A DNA stretch of 64,000 nucleotides, taken from NCBI RefSeq assembly GCF_010906925.1, contig NZ_VTVE01000002.1:124001-188000 (forward strand), read 5' to 3'. Origin of the DNA: Pseudobutyrivibrio xylanivorans (lineage in GTDB: Bacteria > Bacillota > Clostridia > Lachnospirales > Lachnospiraceae). Position 1 is the stretch's first letter, and each line of letters opens with the position of its first letter. The position numbers and the translations under genes are program-made. The notes under the pieces were generated by a model, which worked only from the letters and a program-made list of their open reading frames with translations, did not search any database and was not told the DNA's origin. Positions 31,491 to 39,127 of the stretch are shown here, piece by piece.

Positions 31491-32885
31491 ATGAGTAGAC
31501 AAGATTTTTATAAAAAATGCAGAGAGGACTATCCTACTTTTACATATCAGGGATTCTCTTATGATTTAGATGATTCAGGCATCAGCATGACCTTTGATTT
31601 TTCCATTGATGGTCTTTCTGAGTTTCACCCTACTTGGTATATCCCAAGAATCAATCCAGTTGATGAGATTAACACAGATTTAATTGAAGACATGGTCTTC
31701 TCTCTTGGAATGGTTGAGCTTATTAGCTACTGGAAAATTGCGTGCCCACCTACTGTTATTATCAAGGACAGAGCATTGACTGCCGAGCAAATTGGATGGT
31801 GGAAAAAGCTTTACTTCAATGGCCTTGGTGAATTTTACTACACCAATGGCATCAGCGAAGAATTCGAAGACTTCATGACCATCAGCTGCGAAAGCTCACA
31901 GCCTACCAGAAGCTTCACTCCAAAGGATGCTCCTAAAATCATGGGCAACAAAAAGCCTTCTGTTATGGTGCCTGTAGGCGGTGGAAAGGATTCTGTTGTA
32001 TCTATCGAACTCTTAAAAGATAAGGCAGATGTCAATTGCTATGTAATTAACTCTCGTGGTGCCACAGACTCTACAGTACAGGTGGCAGAGCTTACCGAAA
32101 AAACAATCTACGCAAAGCGTACTCTAGATAAAAACATGCTTGATTTAAATGCCAAGGGATTTTTAAATGGTCACACTCCATTTTCAGCCCTTGTTGCATT
32201 TTCTAGTATCATTGCAGGATACTTAAACAACTTGGATTTTGTGGCTCTTTCAAATGAGTCTAGTGCCAATGAATCCACTGTATTAGACAGCTATGTTAAT
32301 CATCAGTACTCAAAGAGCTTTGAGTTTGAGTCTGATTTCAGAAGCTACGAGAGAAACTATATTGGTTCAGGAGTATTTTATTTCAGCTTCCTGCGTCCTC
32401 TTTCAGAGCTTCAGATTGCTATGCTCTTTTCACGCTTCAAAAAATACCACGGCATTTTTAAGAGCTGCAACGTAGGAAGCAAGCAGGATATCTGGTGCGG
32501 ACATTGTCCAAAGTGTCTCTTTGTATACATTATCCTATCGCCATATCTTTCTCTCGAAGAGTTAGATGCCATCTTTGGCAAGAGACTGTTTGAAGATGAG
32601 ACTCTTATGGAGGACTTTGACAAGTTATGTGGCATCCTTCCTGAAAAGCCATTTGAATGTGTTGGTAGCCGCGATGAGGTCAATGCCTCTATCACCGAAA
32701 CAATCAGCAAGTACGCTGCTAGGCAGATTGCCCTTCCAGCACTTTTAATGCACTACCAGGATTCAGCTGTGGTACCAAGCGTGCCATTTGCTAAATATAT
32801 CAAGCAATACAGCAAGGAACATGCATTAAATGATTATTTCGAATCTATAATAAAGGACGCACTTGCAAATGAAGGAAACAATTAG
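31491..32885 (+). CDS. murL: UDP-MurNAc-L-Ala-L-Glu epimerase MurL
   Basis: A 464-aa protein with a PP-loop-like ATP site VPVGGGKDSVVSIELL (161-176), where GGGKDS is at 163-168, and a C-terminal CGHCPKC cluster (336-342). This matches the MurL family described in Xanthomonas, which converts the terminal L-Glu of UDP-MurNAc-L-Ala-L-Glu to D-Glu using ATP. The downstream gene is a MurD-type ligase that starts 17 bases inside this gene, the same pairing as Xanthomonas murD2-murL. Other PP-loop enzymes (NadE, QueC, ATP sulfurylase) differ in length and partners. The assignment rests on motif, length and neighbour; no biochemical proof is available from sequence. Confidence 0.8.
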   Translation: MSRQDFYKKCREDYPTFTYQGFSYDLDDSGISMTFDFSIDGLSEFHPTWYIPRINPVDEINTDLIEDMVFSLGMVELISYWKIACPPTVIIKDRALTAEQIGWWKKLYFNGLGEFYYTNGISEEFEDFMTISCESSQPTRSFTPKDAPKIMGNKKPSVMVPVGGGKDSVVSIELLKDKADVNCYVINSRGATDSTVQVAELTEKTIYAKRTLDKNMLDLNAKGFLNGHTPFSALVAFSSIIAGYLNNLDFVALSNESSANESTVLDSYVNHQYSKSFEFESDFRSYERNYIGSGVFYFSFLRPLSELQIAMLFSRFKKYHGIFKSCNVGSKQDIWCGHCPKCLFVYIILSPYLSLEELDAIFGKRLFEDETLMEDFDKLCGILPEKPFECVGSRDEVNASITETISKYAARQIALPALLMHYQDSAVVPSVPFAKYIKQYSKEHALNDYFESIIKDALANEGNN

Positions 32886-34158
32886 AAATTTAGTTAAAGA
32901 TAAAAAGGTATTAATTTTAGGCTACGGCCGAGAGGGTCAGTCAAGCTTTAGAATGGTTAGCTCTGTAGGCGGATACGCATGCCTTGATATAGCTGATGCC
33001 AATGCAGTCAGTTCAGACCTTACATCTAGCCACAAGGTCATTACAGGAGCCAGCTATTTGGACTGCCTCAATGATTATGATGTTGTATTTAAGAGCCCAG
33101 GAATTGTCCTGCCAATGGACATCAGCAATTACTCTTGTCGCATCACCTGTCAGGCTGATTTATTCCTTGAGGTATATGGCGCACAGACTATCGGTATCAC
33201 TGGCACAAAGGGCAAGTCCACAACATCTTCACTTTTATACCATATACTTAAAGAATGCGGTAAGGATGTGCTCTTCGGTGGAAATATCGGTATTCCTATT
33301 TTTGATATTACCGACCAGATTCACCCACGTACAATAATAGTTTTTGAGCTTTCTTGCCATCAGCTAGAGTATGCTAAATTTGCTCCATCAAAGGCGATTC
33401 TTCTAAACCTTTACGAGGACCACTTAGATCACTATGGCACAGTTGAGAAATACTGGAATGCCAAGAAAAATATATACAGAAATCAAGGATACTGTGACTT
33501 CCTCTTCTGTAACCCAGACTTTTTACCTGCTACAGGAGAATGCAAGGCTACTGTAATCAAGGTTAAGTCTCAGGATCTTCCATTCAACTCATTTGAGGAA
33601 ATCCCTGGGGTAACTTTAAGAGGCACACACAATCTTTTCAACACAGCCTTTGTCTATGATGTATGTCGCAGATACGACATCTCTGACGAGGATTTCAAGG
33701 CTGCACTTGCTACATTTAAGACACTTGCCCATCGTCTTCAGTACCTTGGCAAGCTTGATGAAATCGACTATTACGACGACTCTATTTCAACCACTGTTGA
33801 ATCTGCAATTAGTGCTGTAAGAGCTATTCCAAATGCAGGCACACTACTTCTTGGAGGAATGGATAGAGGCATCGACTATGACCCACTTGTAGATTTCTTA
33901 CCTACCACTAGACTTGAGCACATTATACTTATGTACGACAGCGGAAAAGTCATATTAGAAAAGCTCAAGACTGCTGCCTCACCATCATTTATGGAAAAGG
34001 TACACTACATCCAAGACCTTAAGGATGCTTGCGCCTTTGCTAAGGCTAACGCATCAAAGGGTACTGCGGTAATTTTATCACCAGCATCTGCAAGCTACGG
34101 AGTCTTCAAAAACTTCGAGCAGCGCGGTGATTTCTTCAAAGAATATGTAGGTTTATAG
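32869..34158 (+). CDS. murD: MurD-type UDP-N-acetylmuramoyl-L-alanine--glutamate ligase
   Basis: A 429-aa Mur ligase: N-terminal Rossmann part VLILGYGREGQSS (about 14-26), ATP loop GITGTKGKSTTSSL (about 108-121), central FELSCHQLEY and LNLYEDHLDHYG, and C-terminal DDSISTTVESAISAV. It is shorter than typical MurD (about 450) and overlaps murL by 17 bases. Given the MurL partner, the added residue may be L-Glu (MurD2 function), followed by epimerisation; canonical MurD uses D-Glu. The alternative is an ordinary MurD with a chance neighbour. Confidence 0.88.
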   Translation: MKETIRNLVKDKKVLILGYGREGQSSFRMVSSVGGYACLDIADANAVSSDLTSSHKVITGASYLDCLNDYDVVFKSPGIVLPMDISNYSCRITCQADLFLEVYGAQTIGITGTKGKSTTSSLLYHILKECGKDVLFGGNIGIPIFDITDQIHPRTIIVFELSCHQLEYAKFAPSKAILLNLYEDHLDHYGTVEKYWNAKKNIYRNQGYCDFLFCNPDFLPATGECKATVIKVKSQDLPFNSFEEIPGVTLRGTHNLFNTAFVYDVCRRYDISDEDFKAALATFKTLAHRLQYLGKLDEIDYYDDSISTTVESAISAVRAIPNAGTLLLGGMDRGIDYDPLVDFLPTTRLEHIILMYDSGKVILEKLKTAASPSFMEKVHYIQDLKDACAFAKANASKGTAVILSPASASYGVFKNFEQRGDFFKEYVGL

Positions 34159-34184
34159 TTCCACCCATCTCGGAGGATTTGTTT

Positions 34185-34457
34185 ATGTCACATTCAGCTC
34201 TCGATTTTTTAAATAACAACGGTCCAGCCGTTAGATACTGTGAAAGTTGCGGCTGCCGAATACCTATCAGTTCCCCTCAAGGGAAATGTAGAGAATGCAT
34301 TAAAAAAGAACTCTTTCCAAAAGTGAAAGCGTTCATAAGCGAGAACTATGATGTCAACGAAATGATTCTGGCTCAGGAATTTGGAATCGACAAATCCATT
34401 ATCCATGAATGGGTAGATGAAGGACTCCTAGAATACAAAAACCTACACCGTTTTTAG
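34185..34457 (+). CDS. Small zinc-ribbon / HTH protein, YvyF-like
   Basis: A 90-aa protein with a zinc ribbon CESCGCRIP...CREC (about 18-37) and a helical C-terminal part ending VNEMILAQEFGIDKSIIHEWVDEGLLEYKNL, resembling a winged helix. The layout is like the flagellar-operon protein YvyF (TIGR03826 type), which has a CxxC...CxxC ribbon and the same kind of HTH, but no flagellar gene lies here. The ATG follows GGAGG by eight bases. The 3' end lies inside the terminator stem. Confidence 0.65.
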   Translation: MSHSALDFLNNNGPAVRYCESCGCRIPISSPQGKCRECIKKELFPKVKAFISENYDVNEMILAQEFGIDKSIIHEWVDEGLLEYKNLHRF

Positions 34458-34470
34458 CGGTGTAGGTTTT
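34437..34470. terminator. Bidirectional terminator between murD operon and YhaN-like gene
   Basis: Stem ACCTACACCG (34441-34450) with CGGTGTAGGT (34458-34467), with T-rich runs on both sides. The stop codon of the zinc-ribbon gene is in the loop. Confidence 0.9.
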
Positions 34471-34479
34471 CTTTATCTT

Positions 34480-37152
34480 TTATAATCTACTTTCGTGACA
34501 TGTGAAGTAGACGGTCTGGCGATCCTTCGCTATGCGGTTAAGGAGCTTAAGTGACTCCTTAATTTTTTTGTCGTCCAAGTTGGTAAATGGATCGTCTAGG
34601 ATGAGAATAGGCTTCTCGTCTGGATAGAGTACATCTACAAGGGCAAGACGGGAACAAAGGGCAACCACATCCTGATAGCCTTGAGATAGGTATTCTGCGC
34701 CCTTTGTGCTACCAGAGTAGGATAGCTTAATGTTAAGGTCCATATCTAGCTCAAAGTCCTCTATTGAGTATCCTGAGTGGGTACCTGTAGGTCCATCTAT
34801 GAGGCCTAAATATTTGTGGAGTCCATTTTGCAGTGGCTGCATGTATTTGGCCTGGAAACTCTCGCGAGCCTTCTGTAAAAAGTCCTCTGTCTTGGTCAGA
34901 AGCTCAGCACTCTTTTTGCATTCCTTTTCCTGAACTTCTAGACGCTCTATCTGTTCAGAAACATCTGTCAGCCTCTCAACCTCCTCAAGGGCTGTGGATA
35001 AATTATCCCTCTCCTGAAGAATCTGCTTATTCAGCTCCATAATCTGCTCATCAAGGGACTTTTGCTGCTGCTGCAAATCATCTACTGACAGCACATTATC
35101 ATCTACTGCATGCTTTGTCTCAAATGCAGCTATCTCGTCCCTAAGATTTGCTATACGTTCATTGATAGCCAGGTAGTAACGCTTATTAGCACTGATAGAT
35201 TGAATCTGCTCTGCTCTGTCAAGGCTTCTGTCTACCGGGAACTTCTCAAGGATATTTTTGATATCTGCTGTCATTGTCTTTATTGAATTCTCATGACGAG
35301 CTATCTCTTCTGATTCCTCTAAGTAGTCTGCATATCTGTCTGCATCCTTTTTAAGCTTTGCTAAAAACTCGTATTCTCCACCCATCTCATACAGATTGAT
35401 GCCGTATGGTGTGGCAAATGGCTGAATCTTAGTGTAAAGCTCAAGCTGCAAGTCTGCCAACTGATCAAGTGTACCCTCGGCCTCCTGATGGCGGGACTGC
35501 TCCTCCTCCAGTAAATGTTTGTACTGGTCTAGCTTACGACGAATCTCGTAAACATTTTCCTGCATAGTATCTGCTCTGGTAAGAAGATAATTAGACAGAA
35601 ACTCATCACATTTTTCAAATAGTTCTCTAAGCTCAAGCTTAGTAATCTCTATAGAGTCCTCCTCCTCTTGGATTCGCTCCTCATAGTCCTTGGCCTCTTT
35701 TATTCTATTAACGCGAGCTCTTCTTCCAGATATAAATAGAATAAGCACATCAAGTACTACAGCTACAATACTTCCTATTTCAACTATTCTGCCTAGATTG
35801 TTATCAAGATATTGGCTAAAAACAATGCCAAAAATAATGAATATCACAAGAAGAACTGTGCCTAATATGTGCCATATTTTAATGCTACTCTTTTTGTTGA
35901 GCTTTTCCATTATGTCACGCTCAGCTGTAAGGCTCTTCAAGCGGTCATTGCTCTGGGATATCTGGGCCTCAAGTCCTGTAATCACAGTTGTAGCGTGCTC
36001 AATCTCTGCCAATTGCTCATCAGTAGGAACAAGCTTTCCAAAGAAAAACTTAAGCTCTGTAAGCTGCTTGTTGGACTCCTCTGATAATTTAGAATGCTCA
36101 GCCTTAGCTCGAAGTTCTGATAGGTTTGCTGCCATTTTATTCCATAGATCAAACTCTGAAATATCAGGAATACGCTCTTTGAATGGTGCTTCAAACACTG
36201 GATTCTCTCTCTGAATATCCTCCTTGATTCCACGAAGGGCTCGCTCATGAACAGTCAAATCACGCTCTGTCTGCTCTAGCATGGCCATCTCATCATCACT
36301 TGGAACACCTGCCGCAAAGAATACCTCGAATTCCTTGGCCTTTTCTATCTCCTGATTAAGATTCTCCTTTTGAATCCTATATGCGCCAAGCTCCTGCTCT
36401 CTCTTACTCTGCTGCTGAATTGTCTCAGCCAGCTTAGCCTTTTCCATCACAAGAGCGTCTAAATTGGCCTGCTTCTCCTCAACAAGGCAGCTCATAGCCT
36501 CAGCGCTTTCCTCGAAAATAGGAAGCTTCTCAAAATCTTCTTTGCATTTGTTGATTTCTTGCTTAACAGCAACTAGCTTGCCTGGATTGATTTTACTATT
36601 TCTGGTGTACTCGGTCCTAGCATCCTTGACAGTCTTTAAGGCAACGTCGAAGTTGCTGATATCATCCTTTGCTGCTGCAAGATTACCCATCTTGGCATTC
36701 AAGGAATCTGTCATAGATGTACCAAGTGAAAGCTGTGGAATATATACACTCTTCTCAAAGGAATCCCTGTCCACTTTGAAAATCTCTTCGCCTACATTGC
36801 TAGTGAATTCTGTGCACTCTAGTCCTGTTACATTATCATAGATTGCAAATGTATCGTCCTTGTCTGTCTTGCCGAAGGTCCTCTCGATTCTATACTGGCC
36901 CTCCTTGGTAGAAAAGACGATGTTGCCACCGCAAAGACTACCATCCCATGGAAGATAGTGATTGCGCTCCATCAGCTTTTTCTTTGTGTTTGGAGAATAC
37001 TCCAAACCATAAAACATAGCCTTAATAAAAACAGAGAAGGTAGTCTTACCCCATCCATTTTCTTCTAGGATAGAATTAAATCCCTCGTTAAAATCGTATT
37101 TAAAATCGTTTATCTTGCCAAAATGGGCAATATAACAAGAAATAAGTTTCAT
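34480..37152 (-). CDS. SbcC/YhaN-like AAA ATPase with transmembrane hairpin
   Basis: An 890-aa SMC-like ATPase. Walker A ENGWGKTTFS (31-40), a long coiled coil (about 180-410 and 480-780), and at the C-terminus the signature YLSQGYQDVVALCSRLALVD and Walker B KPILILDDPFTNLDD. In place of the CxxC zinc hook of SbcC/Rad50, the middle of the coil (about 424-477) has two hydrophobic helices, as in Bacillus YhaN. It begins 1 base after the SbcD-like gene ends, so the two form a nuclease complex that is likely membrane-associated. Substrate ends (DNA or RNA) are inferred from family. Confidence 0.88.
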   Translation of the reverse strand: MKLISCYIAHFGKINDFKYDFNEGFNSILEENGWGKTTFSVFIKAMFYGLEYSPNTKKKLMERNHYLPWDGSLCGGNIVFSTKEGQYRIERTFGKTDKDDTFAIYDNVTGLECTEFTSNVGEEIFKVDRDSFEKSVYIPQLSLGTSMTDSLNAKMGNLAAAKDDISNFDVALKTVKDARTEYTRNSKINPGKLVAVKQEINKCKEDFEKLPIFEESAEAMSCLVEEKQANLDALVMEKAKLAETIQQQSKREQELGAYRIQKENLNQEIEKAKEFEVFFAAGVPSDDEMAMLEQTERDLTVHERALRGIKEDIQRENPVFEAPFKERIPDISEFDLWNKMAANLSELRAKAEHSKLSEESNKQLTELKFFFGKLVPTDEQLAEIEHATTVITGLEAQISQSNDRLKSLTAERDIMEKLNKKSSIKIWHILGTVLLVIFIIFGIVFSQYLDNNLGRIVEIGSIVAVVLDVLILFISGRRARVNRIKEAKDYEERIQEEEDSIEITKLELRELFEKCDEFLSNYLLTRADTMQENVYEIRRKLDQYKHLLEEEQSRHQEAEGTLDQLADLQLELYTKIQPFATPYGINLYEMGGEYEFLAKLKKDADRYADYLEESEEIARHENSIKTMTADIKNILEKFPVDRSLDRAEQIQSISANKRYYLAINERIANLRDEIAAFETKHAVDDNVLSVDDLQQQQKSLDEQIMELNKQILQERDNLSTALEEVERLTDVSEQIERLEVQEKECKKSAELLTKTEDFLQKARESFQAKYMQPLQNGLHKYLGLIDGPTGTHSGYSIEDFELDMDLNIKLSYSGSTKGAEYLSQGYQDVVALCSRLALVDVLYPDEKPILILDDPFTNLDDKKIKESLKLLNRIAKDRQTVYFTCHESRL

Positions 37153-37153
37153 A

Positions 37154-38236
37154 CTATATATCCTCCCCCATTATGGCCTTTATGCCTATCTCGATTATTT
37201 TAGCCTTTTCATCTTCGTCCATATCCTGAGACTGAACAAGTCTGACAAACTCGCCCTTAAGGGACTTGTCGTATTGATAGCTAGCATAGTCGATTAAAGT
37301 CTTAGTCCTGTCATAGCACTTTACGAAGAAATATTTATTCTCGAAGGCTCTTATGAATCTGGTGATATCTATCTCATCCTCCAACTCACGCTCACCTGTG
37401 ATTACGAACTTAATCATGTCCTGAGGATCCACATCATCAAGCAACTTCTTAGCCTTATTGATAACAGACTGAACATCCATATCTGCAGTGACAGCCACCT
37501 CTATCTCATGAAGACGTCTAAGTGCAAATGGAATGAATTCTGATGTAATAACACCATCCTCAATCTCCATAAGGACAAAGCCCTTGTCCCCTGTCTCGTC
37601 AAATCCTCTACCCTCTAGACAACCAGGATAGCAATATACGCCTCTCTCATCTAGCTGCTGGAAAATATACTTGTGTATATGGCCTAGGGCCAAATAGTCA
37701 ATGAATTTGCCCTTTAAGGCATTAGTATTTACAATCTCAGCACCGTCCTTGCCGTCATAGTCTGACTGCTGACCATGGAGCATGACAATATTAGTATTAG
37801 CTGAATCAAGCACCAAACTCTGAGGAAGAGTAGTTGCATTGGAAGAGTTAATTTCAATACCAGTTATGACCACATCCTCACAGGTATAACTAGTCCAGCT
37901 ACTATCTGTAAACATGTGAAAATTAGCTGGCACTTCATCAATGCCCGCTTCCATAAAATCACATCTGTCGTGGTTGCCCTTAAGATAGTAAAAATCTATC
38001 TCTGGATGAGCTACTATCTGCTCCACAACACGCCTCTTAACCTCTTTTCTGATGTGAGTCTTGTCAAACAAATCACCAGCGATAAGAATCGCTCTAACCT
38101 GATTTGCCACAGCGTACTCCACCATGCGCTCGTATGTCTCAATAAGCTCCGAGCGCCTAAGTAAGGCTTGATCTTTATCTAAATTGCTCTCCATTTTGGA
38201 ATCTAGGTGCAGGTCTGCACAATGAATAATCCGCAT
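37154..38236 (-). CDS. SbcD/YhaO-like metallophosphoesterase exonuclease
   Basis: A 360-aa calcineurin-like enzyme with metal ligands in the order of the family: D and H of CADLHLD (7-13), AGDLFDK (about 55-61), GNHDR (about 91-95), LHGQQ (about 154) and LGHIHK (about 183). It is the nuclease partner of the YhaN-like ATPase just downstream. The length is near that of SbcD and YhaO (about 400). AGGGAGA precedes the ATG. Confidence 0.9.
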   Translation of the reverse strand: MRIIHCADLHLDSKMESNLDKDQALLRRSELIETYERMVEYAVANQVRAILIAGDLFDKTHIRKEVKRRVVEQIVAHPEIDFYYLKGNHDRCDFMEAGIDEVPANFHMFTDSSWTSYTCEDVVITGIEINSSNATTLPQSLVLDSANTNIVMLHGQQSDYDGKDGAEIVNTNALKGKFIDYLALGHIHKYIFQQLDERGVYCYPGCLEGRGFDETGDKGFVLMEIEDGVITSEFIPFALRRLHEIEVAVTADMDVQSVINKAKKLLDDVDPQDMIKFVITGERELEDEIDITRFIRAFENKYFFVKCYDRTKTLIDYASYQYDKSLKGEFVRLVQSQDMDEDEKAKIIEIGIKAIMGEDI

Positions 38237-38292
38237 ACGTTCTCCCTAACTTTATTCACCCCTCGATAAAAAATATTTTATCATAAAAAATA

Positions 38293-38331
38293 AAGCGAGA
38301 CCACCTAAGATATACTTAAGTGACCCCGCTT
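38293..38331 (-). terminator. Terminator after the response regulator gene
   Basis: Imperfect stem AAGCGAGACCACCTAAG with CTTAAGTGACCCCGCTT, followed on the minus strand by TTTATTTTTTATG. Confidence 0.8.
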
Positions 38332-38343
38332 GACAGCGAATTA

Positions 38344-39108
38344 TTAATCTGCTTGTTTTAAGAAAATATTTTCTATAGCATTGATTATTTTAGTCTGCAT
38401 AGGTGGCTTTACAAAATAGCCTGCCGGCTTCAAATCAAGGACCGCATCTACATGCTCCTTATCTGCTATTCCAGTAAGGAAAATAACAGGAACATCCTTG
38501 TAATCATCCTCTGCCCTAATCATCTCAAGTGTCTGCTTGCCATCCACAACAGGCATCTCATAATCAAGTATTACAAGATCTGGTTTATCCTGGCCAAGTA
38601 CCTTCATGCACTGAGCAGCTGATGTAGCAAGTGTAACTCTATATTTATCCTGAAGCATGTTCCTCATATTTCTTAAAAGAACTGGATTATCATCTACAAC
38701 AATTATGTGTCTCTTGTCTGTCTCCACTACGGCATTTAAAATCGGATCTGCACTCATGCTAAATTCCTTGCAGATAGCCTTAATCAAAGATTCCCTATCG
38801 GCCTGTGGAATATGCTTGCACTGACCTGAATAATAGTAATTGATAAACATCTGCTTATTCTTCTCTCGTCCGTATGTTATAACAGGAATCTCCTCGCTAT
38901 ATTCTTGAATCACTTCAAAAATTTCAGCATGGGTATTATTAAAGCAATCTATATCCATCAAAACCAAATCAGGAGTGTACAATTTTAACATGCTCTTTAC
39001 AATCTTCGCACTATTCGTACACAGCTGTGTGTGGAAATGCTGTGATAAATATGTATTTACGTCGGACGTATCATTTGTAAAATCACCAACAATAAGTATT
39101 TTTCGCAT
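38344..39108 (-). CDS. Twin receiver-domain response regulator
   Basis: A 254-aa protein with two CheY-like domains and no output domain. The C-terminal one is complete: VVDD (137-140), phospho-acceptor Asp182 in LVILDYEMPVVDG, and KPP near 233-235. The N-terminal one keeps Asp52 (LVLMDIDCF) but has VGDF where the usual acid pair stands, so it is partly degenerate. Encoded 19 bases after the hybrid histidine kinase, it is the probable end point of that phosphorelay. Output must be by protein contact. Confidence 0.88.
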   Translation of the reverse strand: MRKILIVGDFTNDTSDVNTYLSQHFHTQLCTNSAKIVKSMLKLYTPDLVLMDIDCFNNTHAEIFEVIQEYSEEIPVITYGREKNKQMFINYYYSGQCKHIPQADRESLIKAICKEFSMSADPILNAVVETDKRHIIVVDDNPVLLRNMRNMLQDKYRVTLATSAAQCMKVLGQDKPDLVILDYEMPVVDGKQTLEMIRAEDDYKDVPVIFLTGIADKEHVDAVLDLKPAGYFVKPPMQTKIINAIENIFLKQAD

Positions 39109-39127
39109 GAGCCCTCTCCTTCAGCAA

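Noticed and set aside
31491-32885. Second NAD synthetase or QueC-type PP-loop enzyme
   Set aside because: The GGGKDS loop is shared, but length, C-terminal Cys cluster and overlap with murD fit MurL better, and a true nadE is at 51202-51951.
35690-36214. Plus-strand frame of 174 codons
   Set aside because: It is antisense to the YhaN-like ATPase coding region, which has full motifs on the other strand.
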